DNA from: Sellimonas catena
GTDB taxonomy: Bacteria; Bacillota; Clostridia; Lachnospirales; Lachnospiraceae
Length of the DNA stretch: 64,000 bases
Direction: 5' to 3' (one strand)
Assembly (NCBI RefSeq): GCF_045063725.1
Contig: NZ_CP173695.1
Shown here: positions 45,547-54,607 of the stretch, piece by piece
How the letters are laid out: each line of letters starts with the position of its first letter
How positions within the stretch are numbered: the stretch's first letter is position 1
Translations under genes and position numbers: made by a program
Notes under the pieces: model-generated
Database searches by the model: none
The model's input: the letters and a program-made list of their open reading frames with translations, nothing else
Told to the model about the DNA's origin: nothing

Positions 45547-46127
45547 ACTTTCCCTCCTCTCCACAAAGTGTCCGGCGCAAAAACATTGCGCCGGACAGCA
45601 GGACATTCAATCCGAACAATATAGTTTTGTTTGCGTGCTGCGGGCTGACCGGCTTCCTTAGCTGGATAACCCAATGCAATCGCTCCGACGCCACGCAAGG
45701 TTTCCGGCAGCTTCCACTCCCGCAGGAGAGCCTTACCGCTTTCACTGTCGAAAATCTCACGTTCCCGATGTACCCATACGGTTCCCAGCCCAAGAGCATG
45801 GGCGGCGAGCATCATATTTTCAAGGACGCAGCTTCCATCCTCTACAAAGGTGTTTGCGGAGCCATCTGCCAGAACCAAAATCACGACAGGCGCGCCATAA
45901 TAAGGGTCTGTATTGTTCCCCATCACTTCTGCGTTTAACCTGGCGATTTCCTGCCGGTATTTGGGGTCTGTGATTGCAATGATGGTAGGGGATTGACGTC
46001 CTCCGCCGGTAGGTGCATAAGTCCCGGCTTCCAGTACAGCGTCCAACGCCTCGGAAGGGACAGGTTGCGGTTTGTAAGCCCGTACACTACGGCGCGTCTT
46101 GATCAGAGATAAGAAGTTGTTTTCCAT
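45474..46127 (-). CDS. Nitroreductase-family FMN protein with aberrant C-terminus
   Basis: 217 residues. NFLSLIKTRRSVRAYKPQPVPSE, the APTGGGRQSP FMN-binding loop, ENMMLAAHALGLGTVW and GAIALGYPAKEAGQPA are typical, giving a domain of about 170 residues. After KQNYIVRI the frame continues 45 more residues through the ribosome-binding site and start of the MATE gene. Family members usually stop about here, so a one-base loss of the original stop is likely (an extra T would create TGA followed by ATG). The core enzyme may still fold. First gene of the unit with the MATE pumps. Confidence 0.75.
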   Translation of the reverse strand: MENNFLSLIKTRRSVRAYKPQPVPSEALDAVLEAGTYAPTGGGRQSPTIIAITDPKYRQEIARLNAEVMGNNTDPYYGAPVVILVLADGSANTFVEDGSCVLENMMLAAHALGLGTVWVHREREIFDSESGKALLREWKLPETLRGVGAIALGYPAKEAGQPAARKQNYIVRIECPAVRRNVFAPDTLWRGGKVCRPIIKWRSPLLESSSGKCRYRR

Positions 46128-46171
46128 AAAAAATCATCCTCCATTCTGTCAACATTTCCGAGATGCAGGCA

Positions 46172-46237
46172 ATAAAAAAGTGTCTTCGACACTTCAGCCC
46201 CCTAGCCCCCATTCATGGGGGAATTGGGGGTTTCTTT
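46172..46237 (+). repeat. Structured left flank of the IS91-type transposase gene
   Basis: Two hairpins in a row: AAGTGTC-TTC-GACACTT and a GC-rich one built from CCCCC and GGGGG blocks (46198-46232), followed by TTTCTTTTT. Could be a terminator or one terminus of the IS91-like element. Confidence 0.5.
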
Positions 46238-46265
46238 TTATGTGTTTTTCCTGCATAATAGACTT

Positions 46266-47414
46266 ATGAATATATTACAAACCATTTTTAAAGACCATTA
46301 TGAAGAAATTATATATACTCTCCACCCCAGAAAAACTGAAGTGGAAAATATCGATAAGATGATCAATTGTGGCGATTCTTCCTTTGGCGGGGCCATGTAT
46401 GGCTGCCCTTCCTGCGGTAAGCTGAAATTTGTCCCTTTCCGCTGCCACAGCCGTTTCTGCCCTACCTGTGGAAATAAATATGCCATGGATCGTACTACCT
46501 CTATGTCCTTTAAACTTATTGATGTCCCTCACCGCCATTGTGTCTTTACCATTGATGAACAGCTCCGGGACTTTTTTCTCAATGACCGCTCCCTCCTCGA
46601 CTGTCTTTTCCATGCCGTAAACAGCGTTGTCTCCCGTATGTTTTTTAAGCAGAATAAATCCATGAACTTCACTCCCGGTTTCATCATGGTCCTCCATACC
46701 TTCGGCAGGGACCTCAAATGGAACCCTCATATCCATTGTCTTATTTCTGAGGGCGGTTACAGCGACAATGCTTTCTGGCGCAAGACTCATCATTTCAACT
46801 ATACTTATCTGCGCAACGCTTTCCGTACTGCTCTCCTGAATGAATTGGAGGCTAAGATCGGCCCTTCTTTTAAAAAGGTGAAGGCTCGCTGCTACCAGGA
46901 ACACAAAGACGGCTTCTATGTCTATGCCAAACCCAATAACTGTGACCCGAAAACTGCTATCAAATATATCGGCCGCTATCTCGGCCGTCCGGTGATCGCT
47001 ACTTCCCGCATTGACAACTATGATGCTGACTTCGTTACCTTCCATTACAATCGCCATGAAGATGATCAATATGTGGAAGAGACTATCCCGGTCATGGAAT
47101 TTATACAGCGTCTGGTCCGTCATATCCCGGAAAAACATTTTAAGATGATCCGCTATGGCGGCATTTATGCCAGGCACAGGGAGATTGATAAAAAACTCCG
47201 CAGGACCATTTCCCGGGAAAAACACCACATTTACAGGAGTTTTAACCAGTGGCGTACCGCCATCCTTTCTTCCTTTGGTTATGACCCGATCAAATGTGAA
47301 TGCGGTACAACCATGCTGTTCTTAGAGCTTTATTTCAATCATAAACGTGTTTCTCTGGAAGAAATGTACGAGAAAGCCATGTCCCGTTCTCGTGGAAAGA
47401 GGTCCTCTGCATGA
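46266..47414 (+). CDS. IS91-family (Y2/HUH) transposase
   Basis: 382 residues from the ATG at 46266. The N-terminal zinc ribbon has CPSCGKLKFVPFRCHSRFCPTCG. The HUH motif is NPHIHCLISEGG and the paired catalytic tyrosines fit KYIGRYLGRPV. This is the IS91/ISCR rolling-circle type with single-strand nicking and joining activity. The C-terminus has a further cysteine pair (IKCECGTTM). It appears full length and intact. Confidence 0.88.
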   Translation: MNILQTIFKDHYEEIIYTLHPRKTEVENIDKMINCGDSSFGGAMYGCPSCGKLKFVPFRCHSRFCPTCGNKYAMDRTTSMSFKLIDVPHRHCVFTIDEQLRDFFLNDRSLLDCLFHAVNSVVSRMFFKQNKSMNFTPGFIMVLHTFGRDLKWNPHIHCLISEGGYSDNAFWRKTHHFNYTYLRNAFRTALLNELEAKIGPSFKKVKARCYQEHKDGFYVYAKPNNCDPKTAIKYIGRYLGRPVIATSRIDNYDADFVTFHYNRHEDDQYVEETIPVMEFIQRLVRHIPEKHFKMIRYGGIYARHREIDKKLRRTISREKHHIYRSFNQWRTAILSSFGYDPIKCECGTTMLFLELYFNHKRVSLEEMYEKAMSRSRGKRSSA

Positions 47415-47467
47415 CTTCTCCAAATCTTATTCCTGTGGTATACTCCTCCTAAAGGAGGGCTGTATAT

Positions 47468-47644
47468 ATGGATCCAAGTACAGAGAAACTGCGAAAAAAA
47501 TATATGGATAATCCGCCGGAAGGAATGACATCCGAGGACATTCGCCGTATGAGCGAGGATGATCTTCTGGATATGGATTATTTCTTAAATGAAGATGATC
47601 CATTTGACGATGGTTTTGGCGAAGAAGGTTTCTATATCTTCTGA
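47468..47644 (+). CDS. Small acidic protein downstream of the IS91-type transposase
   Basis: 58 residues: MDPSTEKLRKKYMDNPPEGM followed by SEDIRRMSEDDLLDMDYFL and an Asp/Glu/Gly-rich end. TAAAGGAGGGCTGTATAT gives a strong ribosome-binding site, and the frame starts 53 bases after the transposase stop. Likely a companion gene of the element. No family recognised. The following ~100 bases also hold a minus-strand open frame (…MFIEHMLDKRAFGYDNKTLAGS) that I cannot identify. Confidence 0.6.
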   Translation: MDPSTEKLRKKYMDNPPEGMTSEDIRRMSEDDLLDMDYFLNEDDPFDDGFGEEGFYIF

Positions 47645-47751
47645 TCCTGCCAACGTCTTATTGTCATACCCAAACGCACGTTTATCTAACATATGTTCGA
47701 TGAACATGCGTTCTTTTTTTGACTGCTCCAAAAACGCAATTTCCTATAAAG

Positions 47752-47790
47752 CAAAAAAGCCACACAACTATCATAAGACAGTTGTGTGGC
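47752..47790 (-). terminator. Strong minus-strand hairpin/terminator
   Basis: Perfect 11-bp stem GCCACACAACT/AGTTGTGTGGC (47759-47769 with 47780-47790), followed on the minus strand by TTTTTTGC. It would terminate the truncated XRE gene. Confidence 0.75.
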
Positions 47791-47863
47791 AAAAAGATGA
47801 CCGAATCCGGAAAAGTCCACTCAAATTTTACGTCTATTATTATAGCGAGCTTTCGGGAGACTG

Positions 47864-48019
47864 TCAAGTATCAATCTTTACGGAATTGTGGCGGCTGTCT
47901 GTTGCTTTTTGTGTTACTTTATGGCACATGAGCATTGTTACATGGAATATTTTTGCAAAATCTTCCTGTGTCATATCTCTCTGTTTTCTTATTTCGATAA
48001 TTTTTGCACCGATGTTCAT
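47864..48019 (-). pseudogene. Truncated XRE-family regulator
   Basis: 51 codons from the ATG at 48019, with a perfect AAGGAGGTAACAAA upstream. It reads MNIGAKIIEIRKQRDMTQED and FAKIFHVT, the first two helices of an XRE domain close to that of the gene at 60400-61167. The text then leaves the family (MLMCHKVTQKATDSRH...) and stops. Recognition helix and sensor region are missing, so a deletion is likely. The signal quality of the start suggests recent decay. Confidence 0.65.
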
Positions 48020-48213
48020 TTTGTTACCTCCTTCTGGATTCATTATCGAGCTCATGGTTCAAAAAAGCCAGCAACTTACCTTTACACACCTAAAATACTC
48101 GCGCAAAGAATCTTTGACAAGCAGAAAAATGCAGAACCGCACAGCCTCTCGGCCATGCCGTCCTGCGTTAATAGAACTACTTCCTTATGGGTACACCGCT
48201 TTTTCTTTTCACC

Positions 48214-48843
48214 TTATTTAATCGGCTGCCGGATAACCGTTTTTAAGTTTTCCGGCTTACACTTACGTACATCACTGAGATAAATCTCATGGTGATATCT
48301 TTGATCGGAAAAATCCAGTTCATAGCCTTGTTCTTTGGCATACCGCTCCATCTCCCGGACCGTCACCGGCTCATTATCATACGGACCGATATGCATACAC
48401 TGGACGCATAACCCCTCATGGTAAGTAAAAAATTCCACTTTTGAAAAATCCATCTGCTTTTTCACACTTGCTTCTTGTATGGCCCAATCAAACTCCTCCC
48501 TGGTAACGAACTCCGGAAGGCGGATAAGAGAAATCCACTGAAATTGATCTTTCCGTGTGTAATCAACACCTTGCACTCCGTCCTGCCACCAGAATCCCTC
48601 CAGTGGCGGGACCACATAATCAAAGTATCCTTCTATCCTGTGTTTGCCCATCTTACTCATTTTGATGGTGTAAGCAATACTATACAGCAATCCGATTGCC
48701 GCCTTATAATCTCCTTCTTCTTCATTCGGATCCCCCATTCCTCTCACCGCCAGGAAGTTCATCTCAGGAACTTCCACAATCTGTGGTTTCCTGGGCGGAA
48801 GATAAAATTCCTTATACTCTTTTTTATAATCAAACGCCGTCAT
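48214..48843 (-). CDS. GyrI-like small-molecule-binding domain protein
   Basis: 209 residues from the ATG at 48843 (GGAAAGGAGGAAAAAAGA upstream). VEVPEMNFLAVRGMGDPNEEEGDYKAAIGLLYSIAYTIK and PLEGFWW match the GyrI/SOUL-like domain family seen in stand-alone ligand-binding or gyrase-inhibitor-like proteins. HIGPYDNEPVTVREMERYAKEQGYE is the second repeat. It follows a WYL-type regulator on the same strand by 62 bases; such pairs are common in Firmicutes, with the regulator controlling the GyrI-like gene. Ligand unknown. Confidence 0.82.
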   Translation of the reverse strand: MTAFDYKKEYKEFYLPPRKPQIVEVPEMNFLAVRGMGDPNEEEGDYKAAIGLLYSIAYTIKMSKMGKHRIEGYFDYVVPPLEGFWWQDGVQGVDYTRKDQFQWISLIRLPEFVTREEFDWAIQEASVKKQMDFSKVEFFTYHEGLCVQCMHIGPYDNEPVTVREMERYAKEQGYELDFSDQRYHHEIYLSDVRKCKPENLKTVIRQPIK

Positions 48844-48905
48844 TCTTTTTTCCTCCTTTCCGTTTGGTATTTTCATTCTATCAAACCAAACAGGACAACT
48901 GTTTG

Positions 48906-49814
48906 TCATGAATCTGCATATTGTTTTTGCAGTTCTTGCCCAAAGGAACTCAATTTTGGCCGGAGAAACGCCGGCTCCAAAAGCTCTGCACCGCCTTGAA
49001 AAGATAAAATCCAGCCAAGGACCGCATCCTCATCGGTAAATCCAAAAGAAAATAACAGTTTTCCATCTACCTGCTGAGTAAAACAACCAGGTCCGTATTC
49101 TTCTATCAACCGCCACCGATATTCCGGTACAATCAATGCTTTTACCAAATAGGTGTGCGGAAACACTGTTTCATTGGACAGATCCGGCAGTAGTGCTGCC
49201 TGTTTTTCAAAAGGTTCCTCCATCTGCAGTTCTGTCATCCGGTTCAGTTTAAATAATCGGTAATCTTTTCTTTCCCGACAATATCCCCAGACATACCAGC
49301 TGGCCCAGCGGAAAATCAGATAATAGGGCTCAATGAGCCGTTCACTTTCTCCCTTCGGGGCATAATAATGGAAGCTGACACACCTTTCGCACTCAATTGC
49401 CCCATGAATCAGTTCTATCTTTGGTGACAAAGCGGTTTTGCTCCAGGAAGAAAGATCAATCAAAATATGCTGTCCGCCCGGCATAAAATCAGAGGCACCA
49501 GCAGACAGCTTTTCCATCAGTTGCATATACCGGTTTGTACCACTTACACTGTCCAGACTGCGAAGACCTGCAAGAATCGCCTGCATATCGGTGGAGGTCA
49601 GCAGCGTACTGTCTATTTTATATCCTTCCATAATGGAGATTCCACCGTTTACACCCTGGGTCGTTACCAACGGGATACCGGCCTTGCACAAATCCTCAAT
49701 ATCCCGGTTGATCGTCCGTCTGGATACCTCAAACTTTTCTGCCAGATAAGGAGCAGTCACCTTATCCTTCTGAAGAAGGATGGATAAAATTCCAATCAGT
49801 CGATCTATCTTCAT
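48906..49814 (-). CDS. YafY-type HTH/WYL-domain transcriptional regulator
   Basis: 302 residues from the ATG at 49814, giving the family-like start MKIDRLIGILSILLQKDKVT with AAAGGAG 9 bases upstream. The DeoR-type winged helix (APYLAEKFEVSRRTINRDIEDL) is followed by GGISIMEGYKID and a WYL domain (FHYYAPKGESERLIEPYYLIFRWASWYVWGYCRER-type). WYL domains bind ligands, often nucleic acid fragments. It leads the pair with the GyrI-like gene. A helical, poorly conserved N-terminal reading to 49889 lacks a start signal. Confidence 0.88.
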   Translation of the reverse strand: MKIDRLIGILSILLQKDKVTAPYLAEKFEVSRRTINRDIEDLCKAGIPLVTTQGVNGGISIMEGYKIDSTLLTSTDMQAILAGLRSLDSVSGTNRYMQLMEKLSAGASDFMPGGQHILIDLSSWSKTALSPKIELIHGAIECERCVSFHYYAPKGESERLIEPYYLIFRWASWYVWGYCRERKDYRLFKLNRMTELQMEEPFEKQAALLPDLSNETVFPHTYLVKALIVPEYRWRLIEEYGPGCFTQQVDGKLLFSFGFTDEDAVLGWILSFQGGAELLEPAFLRPKLSSFGQELQKQYADS

Positions 49815-49914
49815 TTCCATCATCTCCTTTGCATTCAGTATAACTACGATCTCTGACAATAGCATGTCATGTTTTAATGCAAAAGGCAACCAAAACGTAC
49901 ATTAAGAGTGGATT

Positions 49915-49967
49915 TATAATAAAAGAGCAGGAGGGACACAAAGCCCAATACGCCTTGTGTCCCTCCT
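49915..49967 (-). terminator. Terminator of the ABC operon
   Basis: 13-bp stem AGGAGGGACACAA/TTGTGTCCCTCCT (49929-49941 with 49955-49967), with CTCTTTTATTAT after it on the minus strand. Its inner part recurs at 60250-60280. Confidence 0.8.
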
Positions 49968-49984
49968 CATATGCAGCATCGCTG

Positions 49985-50743
49985 CTATATCTGTTTTTTG
50001 TTAAAAGAACAGATACTGCTTATCATAATCAATAAAATGAAAGCAAGCGTTACAATGATAGAAACATAAAAATCCGATGGAACCCTCTCTGATGTAAGTA
50101 AAGACACACATCCTGTTGACAGTAAGTATGGATTGTACTCTTCAAGCTTCGGAAAAATATTCGCAAGCATAAGCACCCCTGCAAAACCGCCTGCTAAAAG
50201 AAGGGATCCATAAATACTGCCAGACAGAGCCCCTCCAAGAAGCATCATTGAGATTTCCAGTACGCCAAATAACCACATACAACATGCAGCAAAAGGTAAA
50301 TTTGGTAATTCTCCCGGCAGTAAATACATTGTGTAAACCAACGTTATTACAAAACATATCAGATAGCTCACTGTCCATATGGAAATGATTGCTGTAAACT
50401 TTGAGAGTATGACCGTTTTTCGCGGCAGCCCCTTGGTCAACATATTGATCAGTGTTCCTTTGGTAAGTTCATTTGACACGATACCGCTAAAAACAATGAC
50501 AAAAAGAATCAACTGTGTTGACATATTTTTATAAAACTGTATCCATGAATCAATGGTGTGTGGTTCACCAAGAGTAATCGTCATTCCTTCCGGCATAAAT
50601 GAGGAAAGAAGTTTGGGCATGATTTTTGCCGTAATCGGATTCAACATACCGAAAAGCAAAAAAACTGCAACGATAATAAACAATTTATATGTTCTTATAC
50701 TTTCAAGAAATTCTTTTTTCGTCATGGCAATGAACGCTCTCAC
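49985..50743 (-). CDS. ABC-2-type transporter permease
   Basis: 252 residues, six predicted helices. The start MRAFIAMTKKEFLESIRTYKLFIIVAVFLLFGMLNPI and the IVSNELTKGTLINMLTKGLPRKTVILSK segment are typical of ABC-2 permeases of the NatB/bacitracin-resistance type. Its start overlaps the end of the ATPase gene (ATGA overlap). Last gene of the operon, followed by the terminator. Export of a peptide, antibiotic or lipid is inferred. Confidence 0.88.
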   Translation of the reverse strand: MRAFIAMTKKEFLESIRTYKLFIIVAVFLLFGMLNPITAKIMPKLLSSFMPEGMTITLGEPHTIDSWIQFYKNMSTQLILFVIVFSGIVSNELTKGTLINMLTKGLPRKTVILSKFTAIISIWTVSYLICFVITLVYTMYLLPGELPNLPFAACCMWLFGVLEISMMLLGGALSGSIYGSLLLAGGFAGVLMLANIFPKLEEYNPYLLSTGCVSLLTSERVPSDFYVSIIVTLAFILLIMISSICSFNKKQI

Positions 50744-51657
50744 TTCACCACCTCCAGAAACAGATTTTCTAAGGTAGGCTCTAGAATTTCGACCTTTACC
50801 GGATAGATTTTTGTTTTATAAATAGCATCGTAAATCTGTCCTGCTGCCTCATCGATATCCTTTGACCTTAATATCACCGTGCAATCTGTACGCTCCGCAT
50901 TTTGAAAAAGCATACCAACACATTCATTCCCAGCAAAACGTTGCAAATCTTCCGGCGAACGGAATTCGATCTGCAGTGTGTCAAGACGATGGTTTTGTTT
51001 TAACTGAGAAAGGGTCCCGTTTAACACGAAACTGCCATTGTTCAAAACTGCAACGTGATCACAGATCCGTTCTACATCAGACAGGATATGTGTTGAAAAA
51101 ACAACGGTCGTTTTTCCTTTAACTGAGAGCAGTATGTCAAGAATTTCCTTTCGCCCAATCGGGTCAAGTGCGGAAGTCGGTTCGTCGCAGATCAACAGTT
51201 TCGGTTCGGCCAACAATGCCTGTGCAATTCCGAGTCTCTGCTTCATCCCACGGGAAAAGCCCCCGATACGCTTGTTCGCTTTCTCAAGCCCTACCAGTGA
51301 CAGAAGCTCTTCTGACTTTGCTTTTACTGCTTTTCGATCCAGCCCTGTAATCTCACCGCAAAGTGCCAGATATTCTTTTGGTTTCATATAACCGTAAAAC
51401 TCAGGAACATCGGGCAGGAACCCAATATAACGATTGGTTTTGGTTTTGCCGTATGTTACCTCTTCTCCGCATACCGATATTTTACCGCTTGTTGGTTTCA
51501 GCAGACCTAATATCATTTTCATTGTTGTTGTTTTTCCCGCACCGTTTTGTCCCAAAAATCCATAAATTGTATTTTCAGGCACGGAAAGGCTAAGGTTATT
51601 GATAACATTGTGCCCGCCAAATTTTTTACTGAGATTCTCAATTTTTAAAATACTCAT
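50740..51657 (-). CDS. ABC transporter ATP-binding protein
   Basis: 305 residues. Walker A GFLGQNGAGKTTTMKM, signature RIGGFSRGMKQRLGIA (LSGG variant FSRG), Walker B LLICDEPTSALDPIGR and the H-loop VFSTHILSDVERIC are all present. The length and C-terminal extension match BcrA/NatA-like exporters. GAGGTGAAGA precedes the ATG, which overlaps the end of the PLDc_N gene. Partner of the adjacent permease. Confidence 0.94.
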   Translation of the reverse strand: MSILKIENLSKKFGGHNVINNLSLSVPENTIYGFLGQNGAGKTTTMKMILGLLKPTSGKISVCGEEVTYGKTKTNRYIGFLPDVPEFYGYMKPKEYLALCGEITGLDRKAVKAKSEELLSLVGLEKANKRIGGFSRGMKQRLGIAQALLAEPKLLICDEPTSALDPIGRKEILDILLSVKGKTTVVFSTHILSDVERICDHVAVLNNGSFVLNGTLSQLKQNHRLDTLQIEFRSPEDLQRFAGNECVGMLFQNAERTDCTVILRSKDIDEAAGQIYDAIYKTKIYPVKVEILEPTLENLFLEVVK

Positions 51658-51854
51658 TCTTCACCTCTGCCAAAAATAAAGTAGACAATCGGCCCGATTA
51701 TCTGTACAAACAATACAACAACAATCCAGAAAGGCTTATTGCCGAACTTGTAATGTGGATGTCTTAAAACGTGTATCAGTGCTGTTATTGCAAGAATCCA
51801 TTCAATTATGATCAAAGGAATCAAAAAAGGAAGATATTCTACTAAAACATCCAT
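51654..51854 (-). CDS. PLDc_N-domain small membrane protein
   Basis: 66 residues with two hydrophobic helices separated by HVLRHPHYKFGNKPFW, and a GPIVYFIFGRGEE end. This is the phospholipase D N-terminal-like (PLDc_N) small protein often found beside bacteriocin-type ABC exporters. GGAGGATAGCGTT precedes the ATG. It sits between the disrupted XRE regulator and the ABC ATPase, overlapping the latter by 4 bases. Role unknown, perhaps immunity or assembly. Confidence 0.8.
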   Translation of the reverse strand: MDVLVEYLPFLIPLIIIEWILAITALIHVLRHPHYKFGNKPFWIVVVLFVQIIGPIVYFIFGRGEE

Positions 51855-51858
51855 AACG

Positions 51859-52856
51859 CTATCCTCCTAACACAGATGTAAGTTTTTCAACAATATGCCG
51901 ATACTTTACATGATCAGCCAGTACCGAAAAGACCGGATTCTTCGCAACACCGTCAATGATGCCTTGCCTGACTGTTTTATCATCCCGCGGTGCATGAACA
52001 CCTAAATCAAGCTCTGCCAGCCACTCATCAATTCTGTCAAAAAAACGATCGCCGTGAAGTGATATTGGATAAGATATTCCAACTGCTAAATCACAATACT
52101 GTTGTAATGCCGCCAGTGCGTTGTCGGTGTCATTTTGCAAGACAAAAACCGCAGCCACGTTTAAATATGCAGAAAGCATTGTGGCAGGATGTAGCTCCGG
52201 TGCATGAAAAGTTTCAGAAAGACAATTAATCCGGTCAATGATATTTTTCGAGGCTTGTGCATCTGCTATCTCAAGCTGTAAAAGCGTAGTAAGACTTTGC
52301 ATGATGTTTAAGAAATTTTGGTATATCTCAATTTGTAATATCTCTTTAGCCTTATCCGGCTTACCACTCATAGAATACCCCATTGACAAAATATGATTTT
52401 CATTCAGCACAGGTGTTTTTGCGTCTGCGAGTAATTCAATGGTCTTATCAGGTTCTTCCAAAATGATATAGCAGGTAGCTTCCATTACATTGCTCTTCCT
52501 GCACAATGTTAAATCATCGCTTTCTGTTTTTATTCGTGAAAACAGATCAATCGCTTCACGGAGAATTTCCTGCTGCCGGCTTCCCTTTGCCAACATATAG
52601 TGATTCAGCAACAATGCACCGAGGTGAAAAAGCAGAGGAAAACATGAAAAGTATTTTTTTCTGATCTCCCGAATTTCATCCATCACTTGATCGAATGGTT
52701 TTTGAGCAAAATCATTGGATAATCGCAGATACAGCTTTTGTATGTCTTCTTTCATCATCTGCGGCTGATAATTGATAAGCTCATCAACCGTAATATTAAA
52801 ATACGAAGCAAGCTGCGGGAGAAATGTAATATCAGGATAACTTTGTCCAGTTTCCC
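51859..52856 (-). pseudogene. C-terminal half of an XRE-type regulator, disrupted by a mobile element
   Basis: In frame from the element junction: ETGQSYPDITFLPQLASYFN-ITVDELINYQPQMMKED, then helical, TPR-like repeats to VEKLTSVLGG. The visible HTH end (SYPDITFLPQLASYFN) continues exactly the N-terminal half found at 59870-60016 (KASVSKWETG). The join falls in a shared TTTCCC/GGGAAA sequence. Without the element the protein would be about 370 residues. The internal ATG pair at 52758 has no ribosome-binding site, so this half is probably not translated. It was the regulator heading the PLDc_N-ABC operon. Confidence 0.88.
52846..52856. other. Left attachment site of the element
   Basis: TCCAGTTTCCC, matching the right junction except A for G. 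Left of it is XRE sequence, right of it is element DNA (TTAGTTAAAG). Confidence 0.7.
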
Positions 52857-52882
52857 TTAGTTAAAGATATGAACCCTATTTA

Positions 52883-54496
52883 TCAGTCTACTTTTCCAAT
52901 AAATCGGTAGTATATCTCTATTTCCTGTATTCTTTCATTGTCCTCATTCGTTGTTGCTTCGTGAATAAGGATTTTTTCTATCATTGCATTTAATAACGGT
53001 GCTGTCAGTTCCTTTGGTACGGAATACTCCTTGATTAACTCAATCCACTTTTCAGCACCTATCATATCCTGTTCCATTTTACTTAATTCTTCTCTTAGGT
53101 TGGTTATCTGCTGTTCCAGTTCTATCTGCTCCTTTTGATATTTCCCCGACAGCATGATGAAGTTTCGTTCCGTTATCTTCTCACAGGCTCTATCTTCATA
53201 CATTTTCGCAAACAAGCGGTCAATCTCATTTTGTCGGTTCTCGGCTTTCTTCAAAGCACTTGCCTTTTTCTTCTTTGCCCGTATTCGCTCTGCATTGCCA
53301 GCCTTTTGTATCTTATTCACCACCTTTTCTTCGTCCTGCTGTACTGCCTTAGTCCAATATTGCAATCGTTCCAATACTGCTTGATACAACACATCATAAC
53401 GGATATAGTGCATAGAACAAGTACCTTTTCCAAACTGTCCGTAGTAACTGCAAGCATAATAACTGTAAGGCGTTTTATTTGCCTTATTTGTCGCAAACCG
53501 CATAGACCAGCCACAATCCGCACACTTGACAAGCCCTGCAAATATCGGCGTTGCTTTTTCCTTTGTCTGTCTACGCCTTGATTTTATCTGTTCCTGCACA
53601 CGATAGAATACTTCTTTGTCAATAATCGGCTCATGCGTGTTTTCTACTCGAAACCATTCACTTTCGGGTTTTCGTACTTTCTTCTTGCTTTTGAAAGAAA
53701 TAGTTGACTGTCGATTATGAACGCTGTTGCCGATATAGACTTCACTTTTTAAAATTGCCTTAACATGAGCAATCGTCCATTCATAACGCTTGCTGTCGGG
53801 CTTTCCCTCAAAGATATGTGCAAAAGTACCATACCTTGTAAAATTCAGCCAAGACGCTGTCGGAACTTTTTCTTCTCGCAGTACCTTTGTGATTTTGGCA
53901 CTACCGTAACCTTGATAGGCTAGGGAGAAGATTTTTTCAACAATCCATTTTGTTTCCTCATCAACCAGCAGTTTTCCTTTGATGTCGGGGTGTTTCTTAT
54001 ATCCTAACGGAGCATAAGCCCCATAATACGCACCCTCTGCAAATTTTGTCTTAAATGCAGATTTCACTTTACGGCTTGTATCTCTTGCCACCCATTCATT
54101 GATGATATTCTTAAATGGTGCAATCTCACTTTCGCCTTTTTCGCTGTCTACACCGTCGTCAATCGCTATGTAACGGACATTATGGCTGGGAAAATACAAT
54201 TCTGTATATTGTCCTGTCATAATATAATTTCTGCCAAGTCGGGAAAGGTCTTTCGTTACAACACAGTTGATTTTTCCTGCCTCTATATCTTCAATCATTC
54301 TCTGGAAACTCGGTCTTTCAAAATTTGTTCCCGACCAGCCGTCATCAATATACTCATCAATCACATTCAAATGATGTTCTTTTGCATATAGACGCAACAT
54401 ACTTCTTTGTGTGGTAATGCTGGAACTTTCGCCCTGTAATTCATCATCTCGGCTTAACCTAAGATAAAGTGCAGTATTGTAAATCTGTTGTTTCAT
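52883..54496 (-). CDS. Large serine recombinase, TnpX/TndX-type
   Basis: 537 residues. Resolvase catalytic domain with ALYLRLSRDDE (catalytic Ser near residue 14), GWSGTNFERPSFQRMIEDI and SRLGRNYI; Recombinase domain with APLGYKKHP; zinc ribbon CADCGW...CSYYGQFGKGTC; and a long charged coiled coil (KKKKASALKKAENRQNEIDRL). This is the recombinase plan of Tn4451, Tn5397 and related clostridial elements, excising and integrating circular DNA. It lies at the left end of the element, transcribed outward toward the junction. No ribosome-binding site better than AGGAGGATAAC is needed. Confidence 0.93.
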   Translation of the reverse strand: MKQQIYNTALYLRLSRDDELQGESSSITTQRSMLRLYAKEHHLNVIDEYIDDGWSGTNFERPSFQRMIEDIEAGKINCVVTKDLSRLGRNYIMTGQYTELYFPSHNVRYIAIDDGVDSEKGESEIAPFKNIINEWVARDTSRKVKSAFKTKFAEGAYYGAYAPLGYKKHPDIKGKLLVDEETKWIVEKIFSLAYQGYGSAKITKVLREEKVPTASWLNFTRYGTFAHIFEGKPDSKRYEWTIAHVKAILKSEVYIGNSVHNRQSTISFKSKKKVRKPESEWFRVENTHEPIIDKEVFYRVQEQIKSRRRQTKEKATPIFAGLVKCADCGWSMRFATNKANKTPYSYYACSYYGQFGKGTCSMHYIRYDVLYQAVLERLQYWTKAVQQDEEKVVNKIQKAGNAERIRAKKKKASALKKAENRQNEIDRLFAKMYEDRACEKITERNFIMLSGKYQKEQIELEQQITNLREELSKMEQDMIGAEKWIELIKEYSVPKELTAPLLNAMIEKILIHEATTNEDNERIQEIEIYYRFIGKVD

Positions 54497-54607
54497 TGTC
54501 AGTTATCCTCCTTTATAACTAACCCGTGTTTACAATACCTGCTTGCAAGTAAAGTATAACACGGGTACTTTTTGTCATTCAATCTATTTCTTACAACTGC
54601 ACCGATT

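Larger units (their letters stand above)
46172..47800 (+). mobile_element. IS91-family element, boundaries approximate
   Basis: Contains a Y2-type HUH transposase, a small acidic downstream gene, GC-rich hairpins on the left and a strong hairpin on the right (47759-47790). IS91 elements have no terminal inverted repeats and make no target duplication, so the exact ends cannot be set from one sequence. Confidence 0.55.

Noticed and set aside
46275..47228. 317-codon minus-strand open frame opposite the IS91 transposase
   Set aside because: Antisense of a transposase with intact HUH and tyrosine motifs.
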